The notes: generated by a model not told the origin, from the letters alone. 64,000 nucleotides of DNA from Adiantum capillus-veneris (GCA_014529385.2 CM043953.1:82094338-82158337); one strand, 5' to 3'; numbered from the stretch's first letter, positions 34,262 to 47,700 are shown. Translations and numbers: made by a program.

Positions 34262-36291
34262 ATGCATCTATGCTATCGTTGTGCGCTAGAGGCCAAGCAA
34301 CTAGCGAGCATTTCGACTTACGTGAGTTCTCAATACCTACCTACCTTAGGTTCCCGGCCCTCAACGGGAACCCAAGGTAGTACCACTCAGGACCCGCATA
34401 TTGCGTCTAGTGACTCTTCCTCTGACTATGACGTCATGGAGGGTTACGCAATGCCTAATCCTCATAGCTCAAGCCAAGACATGCATGCCATGGGCCCACA
34501 ATCCGGGGCGAGCGTTCTTAGCCGCTTGAAGAAAATCTTTAGTAGAGCCACTCGCTCCGAACATGGAGCTAACGATGTAAATGAGGGGGGTGGGGAAGTA
34601 AATTTTCCATTCATGACCAACGTAGACCCCATGCTCTTGGAGAGTGTGCACATGAATACTCCATTCACTGCACCCCCTGACTCTTCAAAGCTATTCCCCT
34701 CCAAAATTATATTACATGATGGTAGAAGCCTTGCCAAAGTGCAAGAGGTTGAGCGATATATCATTGCGGCTAGGGAAAAGGAAATTGAGAGCTTACGCAA
34801 TGCGGAGCAACGAAGAGAGTTAAAAGCAAAAGCCCCTATGTCAATATCCTTGCTAGGAGAGTAATCGAGTGCTCCTGACTTAGCGACCACTAAGGATCAA
34901 CTCATAGAGAGCCACATTGCATCTAGTTCAAAGGACACCCATAACACCTCAATCTTAAATGGAGCGTTCCTAAATGAGAACTGGGAGTACGAACTACAAA
35001 TGAAAACTATAACCGACCTATACACATGTCACACCTATCACATGGGTTGGTTAGATGTCCTATAATCCACAACAAGTGCTACTAGTATTGAGGATCAACT
35101 ACAAAGAGTTTGTGAGGTCATCCATAGGGGTATTGAGCTAAAGAGACAGAACAAGGGGATCCACATGCCTTGACCGGGTCTCATGAGATTCTTGGATATA
35201 GGGAAGGCTAAACAACCGACCTTATCGCAAATGGAGACTCCCTCGGTAACTTCAATGGATCCTCCATATGTTGTTTCGCCAGGGGTCTCAGTGCAATATG
35301 AGCCCACAGTTGATAGCTTTACCTTTCCAAGTCTAGCTCATCTTTCCCTTGATTACACCGTGGCTACCATGCCTACCCCAATGATGGGTGTGCCAAGAAA
35401 CACACCATGGATCTCATTTGTTAGTAAAGCACCACTACATGGTAGCCAATGCCTGCAATAGTACTTATAAGTGTGTACCAATCGTATACACCTATGGGTC
35501 CTCGTACTCATGTAGCCCCTATCCCTCCCATTGTTTCAAGAACCTATGCTCCACAAACACAACACCCAAGCTCTTATTTCAATGGGACCATACCGGCTAG
35601 CATTAGCATGTCACATCCGACGTCTGCTATGCCTAGGGCCACACATATGAACTTTGGGCCACCACATGGCACAACACCGTACCAAACTTGGAACCCAAGA
35701 GCTTCCTATGCGCCAAGCCCAATGCCAATACCTACTCCACATGTAGTCTCTGGAGCGCCTTCACCCATGGTGCCTACTCACTTAGGTGACTTGGCAACAT
35801 TTGCTCAAGCTATCGATCAATCTATTGCTGAGAATATGCGTAACACGCCTGATAGAGAGCTTAGAAATAAAGCAGTGCAAATAGCCAAGTTCACACAAAA
35901 CATTAGTGGAGATGGGGATGTGAGAAAGCATATCAAAGTGTTTGAACAAATATGCGATTCTCTATGAGAACACAATGACCCGCATAAGTGTAATGCTTCA
36001 AGCCTAACCTTAAGTGAGAAGGCTGGGGATTGGTATAGAACCCTAAGGGTGGAAGAAAAAACGATTTACCCTACTCTTAGGAGACTATTCTTGAAAGAGT
36101 ACATACGAGAGGGAGTGCTTTGAGGTGTAGCCTCTCAGCTCCAGAGAGTCGGTCAGAGACTTTATTAGTCGCTTGAAGCATTTGAATTCTCATTGTAATC
36201 CAAATGAGCGCTTCAATAACAATCAATTTCTTGATAGATTCATTAGGGGATTACGATATGAGGATATCTACAATGGCCTAGTCATTGAAGG
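34262..36291 (+). pseudogene. gag of element D
   Basis: Homologous to the Gag of B ('SSDSSSDYDVMEG', 'SRATRSE', 'NEGGGEV', 'SFTFPSLAHLSLD'). It begins with ATG at 34262 where B has TTG. D keeps one frame across the N-terminal/capsid junction ('DGDVRKHIKVFEQICDSL', 35913-35966) where B is frameshifted. Stops at about 34862, 35063, 35172 and 35967, plus a short deletion near 36140, inactivate it. The frame stops in the capsid at 'RFIRGLRYEDIYNGLVIEG' because element E is inserted there. Confidence 0.8.
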
Positions 36292-36489
36292 TGCCGCGGG
36301 AAGCGTGTGCGAGTGCAAGTGCGAGAGCAGAGAGAGAGAGAGACCTGCTTTGGGTGGAGCGCACCGCAACGTTATCCTGTTGTTGCAGCCCCTTATTCTG
36401 TTGTATTAAAGAAGAAGTGTATAATGGTTAAGTTAGTTGATGGGTTAGTAGTAAGTGGGATGTTCGGCCAGCTGGCATGAATCCCAACA
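36292..36489 (-). repeat. 3' LTR of Copia element E
   Basis: Minus sense TGTTGGGATTCATGCC... to ...CCGCGGCA. The start motif TGTTGG matches that of element F, to which E is related. Confidence 0.8.
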
Positions 36490-36558
36490 AACTCCCACTT
36501 GAAGGCCAACGCAGCCCAAGTGACCTGGTATGTACAATCGTGAAGCAATCTAGTGGCT

Positions 36559-39500
36559 TCAACCTATACCCATCAACTCACTGCAATGTGTAAACCGCTC
36601 CAAAGCTAAGCCTTTCGTCAAAGCATCTGTTGGGTTGTCGTCAGTGTGTACCTTGACCAAATCAATGAGCTTTTTGGCTAAGAAATCTCTCACGAGATGA
36701 TACCTGACTTCAGTGTGTTTCGATTTGGAGTGAAACACGGGATTCCTTGCCAATGCAAGAGCACTCTGACTATCACAATATATCACTGGAGTCTCATCAA
36801 TGCCAAGATTTTTGACCAAGCAAGATAACCATACAGCCTCTTTACTTGCATCCGACAATGCAATGTACTCTGCTTCCATAGTGGAAGACGACGTACAATC
36901 TTGAAGACATGACCTCCAAGATACTGTTGCTCCAACAAATATGAAAACATAGCCTGATGTCGATCTCCTATTGTTGACACAACCCGCATAGTCTGCATCC
37001 GCATAACCCACGATGGATGCATCACTGTTCCCGAAGCGTAAACACCTGCCGACCGTACCTTTTGAGGTACCTAAGAATGTGCTTCACTGCTTCCCGATGT
37101 TTACTGCCAGGATTTGCCATATATCGGCTCACCACTCCCACTGCAAAAGCTATGTCTGGTCTTGTGGCTACCATAGCATACATGAGACTTCCCACTGCCG
37201 AAGAATATGGTACCTTAGCCATTTCAGCTTGCTCGGCATCAGATTTGGGTGCATCTTCCTTGCCGAGTTTCAAGAATGCCTGCATTGGGGTACTCAATGC
37301 TTTCCCCCCTTGCATATTGAAACGCTACAAAACTTTCTCAATGTATGTTTCCTGAGATAACTCAAGAATACGATGTTTGTGATCTCTTTTGATTCGCATG
37401 CCAAGAAAGTGTGTAGCATCCCCCAAATCTTTCATTGCAAAATTATTGATAAGTGATTTCTTCAAGTTGGCAGTTTCCGCAATGGATTTCCCAGCTATAA
37501 GCATGTCATCAACATACAAAACTAGAATGATCATCGAGCCATCATCTAGCTTTCTTGTGTACAAGCAGTGATCCTCTTCGCTCCTTTTATATCCTTGAGA
37601 CCTCATACATGCATCAAATTTATGATACCACTGCCTTGAACCCTGCTTTAAGCCATAAAGTGCCTTTTTGAGCTTACATACTAGCTCCTCACGAGATGCG
37701 TTCTCCTAAAGAAACCCTTCAGGCTACTGCATGTAAACATCCTCATCGAGATCCCCGTGAAGAAACGTTGTCTTCACATCCATTTGGACAAGTTCCATGT
37801 CCTCAATCGCTACAAGACCAAGTACGGTTCTAACCGTTGTCATCTTGACCACATGCGAGAAGATTTCATCAAAATCGACTCCCTTTTGTTGTTTGAACCC
37901 TTTGGCTACAAGTCTAGCCTTGTACTTTGGATTAGGATCACCTGAGGTAAATTTCTTCTTGTAAACCCATTTGCAAGGTAAAGCTTTCGCATCATTTGGC
38001 AGTTCTACCAAGTCCCAAGTGTCATTAGCCAGAATCGAGTTATACTCAGATTCCATAGCCTGCTCCCACTTCACCACATCATCCATCATCATGGCTTCTT
38101 GGTAGCAGCTTGGCTGACTGCAATTGGTCAACATGATGTAATCAAGACCTGGCTCAAAACGCGCAGGTGGACGAGAGATTCTATTAGACCGTCTCACTCC
38201 TTGACCATTGTTATCCGCTCCCTCTAGAGCATTGCTAGTGGAAGGTACATCACTAGCCCGCTGAGTTGATTTCACTATCTCTGAGGCAACATCCTCAAAA
38301 GTGCCTCTCCGAATCTCTATTTCCTTGATAGGTTGTTTATGCATCTTTGACTCATTGAAGATCACATATGAACTACGGATGACTCGACGAGATTCCAGGT
38401 GCCAGAGACGATATCCCATCTCTCCATCTGCACCATATCCAATGAAAATACATTTTTGTGACTTTGGCTCTAACTTCTGTCAAAGTTGTTTAGGCACGTG
38501 AGCATAAGCTTCACAACCAAAAACATGTAGATGATCATAGTGGGGCTTACGTTTAGACCATAACTCTTCTAGAATCTCATAATTCAATGGCGAACTAGGT
38601 GTATGATTTATAATGTGCACTGCCTTGTGTGAGATTTTCCCTAGAAAGCATGGCTATGACTCTTTCCTGAATCATATGATTCATGCGCTCAGCAACTCCA
38701 TTTTGAGCTGGTGTGTATGGTGCACTAAACTGCCTTTTAATCCCCCTGTTAGCACATAAATTGTCAAACTCCTTGGAGACAGACTTTCCACCGTTGTCAG
38801 TCCGCAACCTCTTGAGTTTCTTGCCAGACTGATTCTCAACGAGTGCTAAAAATTTCTGGAACACATGAAGAACTTGATCCTTATGTTTCAAAGGATATGT
38901 CCACACCTTTCGAGTAGAGTCATCTATGAATGTCACAAAATAGCTGGTCCCCCTAGAGATTTGGTTGACATAGGACCACAAGCATCACTATGTAGTAAAT
39001 CTAGAGGTTCAACTCGCTTTTGACCCAATGGTAAGTGCACGGACCTAGTTTGTTTGCCATAGAGTCAGAGTTCTCATTCCTTTTTGGCTAATATGACCTA
39101 GCCGGCAATGCCACAACTCAGTAGACGACAGCTCGGCTATAGATATGTAATCATGACCAACATCTGACACATACATGGAATACAAGGTACCATGCTTCTG
39201 ACCTCTAAGTACAACAAGATTACCTTTGCGTACTATCCACGAACCATTGCCAAATGTGGTGTTGTAGCCCAAATCATCAAGCTGACCAACAGAAATCAAG
39301 CTTTTAGTCAACTTGGGCACATGTCTGACATTACATAAAGTAAAGTACGTGCCATTCCTTAGATGCAATTTGACATTTTTGACACCCTCAATGTCTAGTT
39401 CATAAGAATCACCAAGTCTCACTTTGCCACAAGAGTGAGAATAAGTAGAGAACCACTCTCTATGTGGTGTCACATGGAAACTCGCACCAGAATCTACTAT

Positions 39501-39662
39501 CCAATTCTGTGCATACTGCGCATCTTCTTGGAGCAGGGGCCACATGGGGAAATCAGCCCAATACAGACCAGCCAGATTAGTATAAGGGTCAACAGTCGGG
39601 TGGTCAGCAGGCTGGAGATCAACAACCCAACAACACTGGGAGTTCATCAGTACACCAATCAT
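36559..39662 (-). pseudogene. pol of Copia element E (protease, integrase, RT, RNase H)
   Basis: From the minus-strand 5' end: protease 'NWIVDSGASFHVTPHREW' (39510-39457); pre-integrase 'ELWHCRLGHISQKGM'; integrase core 'YFVTFIDDSTRKVWTYPLK', 'RLRTDNGGKS' and 'TPAQNGVAERMN' (38981-38595), containing two of the DDE residues plus E; RT 'WDLVELPNDAKALPCKWVYK', 'LVQMDVKTTFLHGDLDEDVY' and the catalytic 'LVLYVDDMLIAGK' (38419-37325); RNase H 'GYADADYAGCVNNRRSTSGY' and 'YCDSQSALALARNPVFH' (37011-36559). Several frameshifts and stops split it into at least six open pieces. The Copia gene order is complete apart from gag. Confidence 0.9.
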
Positions 39663-39699
39663 AGCACTATTCGGATGAGAAAGGGAAAGGTAAAGCTGA

Positions 39700-41657
39700 C
39701 TGAGGTTCTAAAAGGTGATGAGTAACATTCATTACAGCTCATCACACTGAACAAGAGACTAAGACATCAACAAGATCCTATAACTAGGATGTATCTGGAG
39801 GATGATGTTCTTTTGTCTGATCTTGGACGATTTTAGTGACTATATGTCGCCACCATATAAATGGTCCAACGTTGGAAATCAGCTGCTTTCCATGACCAAG
39901 AGGTGTGCCAATTGCCTGAGCATCCTAGCAGAATTCAATTGCTAGAAAGAATATTTGAATGGGTACTAAACTCTGATGACAAACTAGCTAATCCACACTA
40001 GCAGCGGCAATCTGCAGCATGTCATTCCCTAGCCATCGAATTAGAGCTCTTGTTGGAGAACATGCCAACCTATAAATGTATGAAGGACGTCAGAGGTCAA
40101 TTGAAAGAAGTTTTACTACAAATGAAAATTGCCAGGAGAGTTCTGGATCAGAGTGTACAAGCTATTCTTGAAGATTAGGCTACTACCACTAAAGGCCCTT
40201 CAACTCAAATGACAGTAGGAGAATAAGCAACTGCTCTCCGAAGACTATTTTAGCTGGTCAGAGTAACTAGAAAGATGATGCAACAGGAGAACGAGGCTGT
40301 CCTCAATTTTCTAGCATTTGTACCCAATTCCCCGGTCCTCCTGTATGCTTTACCAGCTAGAGAAGTGGAGCTGCCTAGGTTTTTCCTAGCACTGTATCCT
40401 CAACATCCAGAACCATTAGATCGGCTCACATACTAAAATATTACTGATGATCTTCGGGATTGGTATGAGCGATCCACTGTAGAATGGAAAACCTGGCAAA
40501 TGCTGCTCAATGATGCTCTTCAATTAAATGATCATGGGGAACTAAAGGAGGAGATACAGAGGGTTAAGCTGTGTATGGGACAATGGAAAATCCAGCTTAG
40601 AGGTCTCACCAAGATCACAAACCAGCTGCTGTAGCTTATTGTGGATTCCTCTAAAATCCCTGAAAAGGATGTTACGGCTAAACTAGGCCTGGGACCACAG
40701 TACAGAGAGATGGCTGAGATTCTCTTTGAAGCTAGGATTAAAACAAATCATCCTCCTTCAGAAGGATGGATCCATACAGCTTCGCATATCCAAAAATTGG
40801 CCAGGACTCATCTAACAAAAGGCAAACGCAACGCTCTATGATCCCAACACCAAAACCTATCATCCTCTCACGCCTTATGAAGTGGAAATGACCACAAAAA
40901 GGCGGGATTAGCTTGAGCAGAGGCCATTTACAGACTTATCCAGAAGGACAATGCTGGCACTGGGACTTTTGAAACACCAACACGATCAAAGGACAAGAGG
41001 AAGCGGGTCTAGTGGAAGGGTACTAGGTAGTTTCATCTCAGAACCCGATGGTGGATTTTTCCAGCCATTCTCATAATTAGATGGTGGATTTTTCCAGCCA
41101 ATTTCCGAATCAGACGGTGGATTTTCCCAGTAAGGTGTTGGAATTTCTTTGGCTGGATACACTTGGAATTACAATTATAGAGGTGTCAAGCACTCAACAA
41201 GCATGAAGTATGGTATAAAGTTAGCAATACCAGGAGAGTTAGCAACTTTAGAAGAGTACTATCATGAGGAACATAGGCCAACTCATGAGTAACATCGGCC
41301 AAGCCAGCAAGCAGGCAAAGAGGTTCCTCAACACCTTAGAAGAATCAAGCGGTGTTTTTTTTTTATAGAAATTTTGGAGTCTTACCAAAATTCAAGAAAG
41401 GAGGGAAGGATGTAGACGGCGAAGATAGTCTCAACAGGCGGGAACTATTTCTTGGAAGTCGAACAGTGGATCAGTCAGTAATTACCACGGCGATTACCAT
41501 AATAACCTTGAGAGGCTATAAATAGGACCCATTACATTGTAATCGGGCTGACTGTACTTTGGGTTGCTTATACTTTTGACTTCTTACTCCTAGTCTCTTG
41601 GTTTTAGTCCCCGAAGCTGTTCTTGAATTACAATCTCTTCACTTGTAATTCCCATCA
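39700..41657 (+). mobile_element. Element H: decayed LTR element with gag-like region and one LTR
   Basis: Plus-strand sequence with a stop-ridden, Gag-like reading ('FFLALYPQHPEPLDRLTY', 'DLRDWYERSTVEWKTWQMLL', open piece 40641-40841), an 18-bp motif repeated three times (GATGGTGGATTTTTCCAG, about 41049-41130), a purine tract (GAAAGGAGGGAAGGA, 41395-41410) and an LTR (41411-41657). No pol motif found. It may be a short non-autonomous element. Family unknown. Confidence 0.5.
41411..41657 (+). repeat. Putative LTR of element H with TATA box
   Basis: Begins TGTAGACGGCG right after a purine tract and ends CCCATCA (TG...CA). A TATA box (GGCTATAAATAGG, about 41511-41523) is followed by pyrimidine-rich sequence. 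No second LTR copy lies in the window to confirm the boundaries. Confidence 0.55.
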
Positions 41658-41662
41658 CTTTT

Positions 41663-41845
41663 GACCGTTGGGCATTTTTTCCCTCTTTAGGAGGTTTTTC
41701 CCCCCGTGCATTGTCTATACGCCCATCACTCTAGGGCTATCTATCTTTCCATTGCACACTAAGTAATACACTCTCAGTTGTGTGCCTTGAGCTTCCTTCA
41801 TCTTCTCTAAGAGGTGTGTGTTTTCCTGCAACCCTAATTCCAACA
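41663..41845 (+). repeat. Truncated LTR fragment of the Copia A/G family
   Basis: Matches the A LTRs from about 'GGGCATTTTTTCCCTC' through 'CTAGGGCTATCTATC' to 'CCTAATTCCAACA'; lacks the first ~45 bp. No attached internal sequence. Confidence 0.85.
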
Positions 41846-42200
41846 ACCACATAGCTGCATCTTGAGAGATGTTTTGGAGTGTTTGGCTATGGCTCCAAAG
41901 TGTCTCTCTAGTGTGATCCTTGCATCATAGGAAGTAGTGTACTAATCTAAATAATGGATCTAGTTTTCCCCTACTGCTATGAGAAGAATGCCCAATGCTT
42001 GATCATCTCTTGCTGTGATGGTGACAAGATGTTCTTCTAGGAATATAAAACGTTTGGTTGCAACCTCATCCATCTCACCTTATGTCTTCATTGAAGAGGA
42101 ATTGTCCACATCTCCGATAGAGTCACCCTTAGCATTGAGAGAAGCCATGTGGAGGACAAAATTGTGGACATAAGGCAGGAAATCATTATCAACTTCCAAA
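41846..42200 (-). pseudogene. Copia-type gag remnant (tentative)
   Basis: Minus-strand reading from ATG at about 42149 gives 'MASLNAKGDSIGDVDNSSS' and later 'YDARITLERHFGAIAKHSK', resembling the small Gag of plant Copia elements, with stops. Not attached to a recognisable pol. Low confidence. Confidence 0.3.
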
Positions 42201-42561
42201 TACACAGAGAGTGGCTTGACTATGCACAACTACCTTGGAAAAATTGGAGAAACAACCCAATGGTTGCAATTGGCGTGACTCATATGGAAGGAACCAAAGG
42301 AAACATTTTTGGGGGTTAGTGGGTGGCTGTCACTTGAACTGATTGGGTAGGTTTTTAACTTACATGTTGAAGAAGACAATGAGGTTGGATTTAATGGTCA
42401 AGGAGTTTGGACAAGCACAAGGAAATAGGAACTGTAAGATACATAATACTTTCAGATTACAACAAACCAAACAATAGGGTACATGCTCTAGTTAAGCTTG
42501 AATATATTTCAAAGGAGAATTTTTCCATTTTGCATGCGGTGAAATAGGGAGAAAGATAGGT

Positions 42562-42754
42562 TGGGCAAATTTAATATTTCAAAGGGAAGGGATGGAGAGA
42601 AGGGGAAGGGGATCCAGGAGACAGACACTGTTTGGTGGAGCTTATGAGAGAATAGAATCTCACTCTCCTTATTATCATTATAACCATAACAAAGAATAAG
42701 TGGGTGGGCGAGCACCCACTGGCCATATCCGGCCACGGGGTCTGAAACCCAACA
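42562..42754 (-). repeat. 3' LTR of Copia element F
   Basis: Minus sense TGTTGGGTTTCAGACCCC..., preceded by the polypurine tract CAAGTGGGAGAT. The last ~25 bp differ from the 5' LTR. Confidence 0.8.
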
Positions 42755-42807
42755 ATCTCCCACTTGAAGGCCAACATGGCCCAAGTGGCTAAAGAGTGTA
42801 GGGGCTA

Positions 42808-44460
42808 CTATGTACAAATGTACAAATGTGAAGCATGACTGTAGCTTCTCCCTACACCCATCATCTTTATGCAATGTGCAAACCCTTGCCTATGCTTTCT
42901 GCCTGGACTTGCCATAAACCTTCTGACCACTTCCACTCTGTATGCAATGTCTAGCCGTGCACTAACCATGGTGAGCATGAGACTACCAACTGCCGAAGAA
43001 TACGCCAACTTTGCCATCTTTGCCTTTCAAGCATCCGATTTGGGACAATCAAGCTCGCTAAGTTATTTGTATGTTGCCATTGGGGTACTCAATGCTTTCC
43101 CCTTGCATATTAAAACATTGCAAGACCTTGTGAATACTCTTCCTATGAAAGTTCAAGTATACCACATTTGCGATCTCTCTTGATATGCATACCAAGAAAA
43201 TGATGTGTATCACCCAAATCTTTCATAGCAAACTGCTTGCTTAAGGCATCCTTGAGAAGTGCAATCTCATCTTTTGACTTCCCGGCTATGAGCATATCAT
43301 CCACGTACAAAATCATAATGATGAGGGAACCATCGTTTAACCTTTCTGTGTACAAGCAGTGATCCTCTTTGCTTCGGACGTAACCCTGGGACTGAATGTA
43401 CTTATCAAACTTGATGTACCATTGCCTTGAGTCTTGCTTTAATCCATACAAAGCTTTCTTGAGTCTACACACCAATTCTACCCGTGTTGGCTTCTCAAGC
43501 TTTCTTGCAAAACCTTTTGGATGTTTCATGTAAACATCCTCTTCAAGATCCCCATGAAGGACCACTGTCTTCACATCCATTTGGACCAATTCCAAGTCCG
43601 GTTACTAGACCAAGCACAAGACACAATATAGTCATCTTGACCACTAGAGAAAAGATTTCATCAAAATCCATGCCTTTCATTTGCTTGACCCTTTTGCAAC
43701 CAATCTAGCCTTATACTTAGGCTCGGAACCATCTGTAGTATACTTATTCTTGTACACCCATTTGCATGGCAATGCCTGTTTACCCACAAGTAACTCTATC
43801 AAATCCCAAGTTTCATTGGCTAAGATCGAGTTATACTCAGTTTCCATAGCCTCTTCCCACTTCACGCTATCATCCATTTGAATGGCCTCTTTGTAGCAAG
43901 TTGGTTCATCGCAATCAGGTACTAGAAAGTAGTCCAATCCTAGCTCAAGCCGCTCAGGTGCACTAGGTGTACGAGTAGACCTCCAAAGTGCTTGATTACT
44001 AGATTCTGTCCTCTTTGGAGCAACATGTGTGTGTGTGTGTGTGTGTGTGTGTACTAGTGGAAGGTTCATCACTAGCACACCCACCATTCTGTGTAACTGG
44101 CGGGGAGGAAACATTCTCAAACCGTACTCTGCGATACTCAATGTCTTTCACCGGATTTTTATGCATCTTAGACTCGTTGAATCTCACCTATTAGCTGCTA
44201 TGACCTTCTTTGATTTTGGGTTCCAGAGAGGATAGCCCATCTCGCCATCTACACCATATCCAATGAAGATGCACTTGTGTGATCTGGGGTCCAGCTTTTA
44301 TCTAAGCGCTTTTGGCACATGTGAGAATGCCTCACACCCAAATACACGTAATTTGTCATAATTGGGCTCTTTGCCCGTTCACATCTCGTGCAAAACCTTG
44401 TACTTTAGTGGTCTACTAGGTGATCGATTGATCAAGTAAGCAGTCGTCGTAACAGCTTCT
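42808..44460 (-). pseudogene. pol of element F, 3' part (integrase end, RT, RNase H start)
   Basis: From 44460 downward: integrase tail 'TAYLINRSPSRPL' and 'LRVFGCEAFSHVPK'; RT start 'WDLIELLVGKQALPCKWVYK' (44141-43677) and RT core 'LVQMDVKTVVLHGDLEEDVY', 'KKALYGLKQDSRQWY' and 'MILYVDDMLIAGKS' (43595-43143); then 'SSAVGSLMLTMVSARLDIAY' (43017-42958), after which RNase H is largely deleted before the polypurine tract. A (GT)n tract at 44025-44052 lies inside the integrase/RT linker. Frameshifts and stops are present. Confidence 0.85.
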
Positions 44461-44686
44461 TGTTGGAATTAGGGTTGCAGAGAAACACACACAGCTTGGA
44501 GAAGACAAAGGAAGCTCAAGGCACACAATTGAGAGTGTGTTACTTAGTGTGCAATGGAAAGATAGAAGCCCTAGAGTGATGGGCGTATATACAATGCACG
44601 GGGGAAAAAACCTCCTAAAGAGGGAAAAAATGCCCCGGCGGTCCTAGTGTGTTCACACACATCACTACCACATGTATATGGTAACA
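44461..44686 (-). repeat. 3' LTR of Copia element G (most complete LTR of the A family)
   Basis: 226 bp; minus sense TGTTACCATATACATGTGG... to ...CCTAATTCCAACA. Preceded by polypurine CAGGGGGGATT. It defines the full LTR missing from the 5' end of element A. Confidence 0.92.
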
Positions 44687-44761
44687 AATCCCCCCTGGAA
44701 TGATGTGGTGAACGAGAGCTGGCACATGAGTAAAGGGAAGTGCCATGCCCTGAGGACAGGA

Positions 44762-47700
44762 TCAGTCCACAAAGGGGAGTAAGCCCAAAGCTTTGCAGAA
44801 AGCTTCAAGCTTCTCACGAGACAATGCCTTTGTGAAAATATCTGCAAGGTTGTCCTGTGTTGGCACATAAGCCAAGTTGATCCCTCCTGCTGAGAGCCTC
44901 TCCCTGACATAGTGGTAATGCACCTCAATGTGCTTTGTGCGAGCATGAAAAATTGGGTTCCTCGCAACTACCAATGCGCTCTGACTGTCAGTGTAGATAG
45001 TGTTGGCAGTGTCCTGTCCAACACCCAAATCAGCCATAAGGCGTCTGAGCCATACACACTCAACCGCAGCTATGAAGACTGCCCTGTACTCAGCCTCACA
45101 ACTCGAAGTGGCCACAGTAGGTTGCTTCTTGCTCAACCATGATATACATGAACTGCCAAGCATGAAACAAAAACCACTTGTGGACACTCGCGTGTCAAAA
45201 CAACCAGCCCAATCTGAGTCTGAAAAAGCATGTAAGTCTGGCGGCAATGATCCCTCCTTGGGCTAAAACAAGCCAAGATGTAAAGTGCCACTAAGGTAGC
45301 GAAAAATCCTCTTGACAACCTGCCAATCCTTAGACCCTGGGCTATGCATAAATCTGCTGACCTGTGAGACTGCAAACTGAATATCTGGCCTCGTGTTGCA
45401 TACATAAATGAGGCAGCCAACAGCAGTTTGGTAAAGAGTGACATCAGCAAGATCGCCAGCATCATGTAGACTCAACTTCAAACCTGTTTCCATGGGAGTG
45501 GCAATAGGTTTGCAATCCTCAAGTCCAAACTTACATAGCAATGTCTCTATGTAACTTTACTGATACAAGGCAATACCACCATCACACTGCTTAAACTGTA
45601 TACCCAAGTAATGATGTACCAGTCCCAAATATTTCATCTTGAAAGTAGCATTAAAATCAGCTTTAAATTCAGCAATATGTCTCTCATTTGGTCCAGTGAT
45701 TAGCAAATCATCGACATAAAGAACCACAATGAGAAATACATCATCCTCACGCTTTACATACAATGTGCTTTCTGTTGGACTGTTACGAAAGCCTCATTTA
45801 ACCAAATGAGTGTCAGCTTTCTCATACCAAGCACGAGGAGATTGCTTCAACCCATACAAAGCCTTCTTACATCTACACACTTTGTCCTCTTGTCCTTTTA
45901 TGACAAAACCGCGAGGCTGCGTTACATAAACTTCCTTAAATATGTCACCATTCAAGAAAGCAGTAACAATGTTTGATTGATGTACATCCCAACCAAAATG
46001 AGCTGCCAATGCACATAGAAAACACACAGTAGTCATACGACAAGTGGGAGCAACAGTCTCTTCATAATCTATGCCTTTTTGCTGTGCATAACCCTTTGCA
46101 ACAAGTCGAGACTTATGGCAATCGATCTCACCATCCGGCTTGCGTTTCGACTTGTAAACCCACTTCGTACCAATGGCCTTTTTTCCAGAAGGCAAATCAC
46201 ATAAAGTCCATGTGTCATTTTCTATAAGTGCATCATATTCTGATTGCATGGCAGCCATCCAATTTTCTGAATTTTGTGCTTCATCAAAAGACAGAGGCTC
46301 CTCAACATCATGTAAACTAGACAAAGCCAAAGCATAACAATCTGATGCATAAGATGCATGGCAAGAGCCTGAAGGAGTACAACTAGACAAAGGTGCATCC
46401 AATTTATTGTCACGCAAAGTGTGCACCAGCCATTTTGGCATACCTCTAGCCTGCTCATTTTCAGCCCTTTCCTCATCAAGTACATCATGTACGTCTGCAT
46501 CAGTAATAGGTTGATGTGTAACATTTTCAAAAACCCCCATAGGCTGTACATTTGCCTCATTGGAAATTACATTCGTATTTCCACCACTGAAAAGAGGCTA
46601 CAAAGTGTCATAAATGTCCTGTGAGCTTACATTACTAACTCTAGTACATGACAACAAGGGCTGAACAGAATCTTCCACAAACACTACATCTTGTGAAACC
46701 AGAATACGTTTTGTTTACGGATGATACAACCTGTAACCTTTTCTTTCAGCACTATAACCAACAAAAATATATTTGACAGCCTTATCATCCAATTTTTTGC
46801 GCTGCACTTGTGGCACCAAAGCATATGCCAAACAGCCAAAAACACGCATGTGCTCAATAGAAGGCTTTCTATCATTCCATGCTTCATATGGAGTAATAGA
46901 CTGCAAAGCTTTCGTAGGACACCTGTTTAGTACATAAGTGGCACACATAATGGCCTCAAGCCAAAAAGAATGTGGCAAAGCTTGACTTTTGCCCATACAT
47001 TGTGCCATTTCCGTCAGTGACCTATTTTTTCTCTCAGCAACACCATTTTGCTGAGGTGTATAAGGCACTGTACGTTGGTGTTTTATCCCACGACTAGCCA
47101 GAAATGCATTAAATTCATGAGACATATACTCCCCCCCTCGATCGGAACGGAGGGTGCCCGTAGTACATTTCGAGACATTTTCAGCCATAGCTAGAAATTG
47201 TTTGAAGCACATAAAAACTTCGGACTTCGCTTTAAGCGGAAATACCCATGCATGCCTGGAGTAATCATCAATGAAAGTCACGAAGTACAGGTAATTGCCC
47301 AAGGACGGAGTTTGCATGGGCCCACAAACATCACTATGCACAAGCTGCAACCTGCATGTGGCCCGAACTGAACCATCCTTTGGAAATTTAGAACGCTGCA
47401 TCTTACCCAAAATACAGCCTTCACAAACATGTTTGACAGGTGCTTCAAGAGGCCGCAAAGAAGCAACCATATCAGATTTCTGCAAACGCAGCAACTGGCA
47501 AAATTCAGATGACCAAAACGTGCATGCCAAAGTTTTGCATCTGAAATAGCCCTTGAATATGCAACAGCATTTGCAAAATTTTGTCCACACTTGTCATACA
47601 AAGTGAGCTTATACAGCCCACGACACAAAAGCCTAGATGCAACAATTTCATCACCGAAACTGAGATCATGAACTGTACATCTGTCATCCACAAATTTGAC

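Larger units (their letters stand above)
32986..36291 (+). mobile_element. Element D: truncated relative of element B
   Basis: Consists of a 5'-truncated LTR (32986-33482), a tRNA-Asp-type primer site (33485-33504, TTTGGTGCCGTTGCCGGGAA), a leader, and a Gag region homologous to that of B. It ends at 36291 where the LTR of Copia element E begins. No 3' LTR is present in the window. Divergence from B and many stops indicate an older copy. Confidence 0.85.
36292..39680 (-). mobile_element. Copia element E, 5'-truncated, inserted in element D
   Basis: On the minus strand it has protease, integrase, RT, RNase H, a polypurine tract (AGTGGGAGTT) and one 198-bp LTR (36489-36292, TGTTGGGAT...GGCA). 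gag and the 5' LTR are missing; similarity ends near 39680, where sequence of element H begins. The LTR's outer edge abuts the interrupted Gag of element D. Confidence 0.88.

Noticed and set aside
41500-41660. Possible pararetrovirus (caulimovirid) promoter, because of the TATAAATAGG box
   Set aside because: Purine tract plus TG...CA boundaries fit an LTR better, and no movement-protein, coat or pararetroviral RT motif is present nearby.
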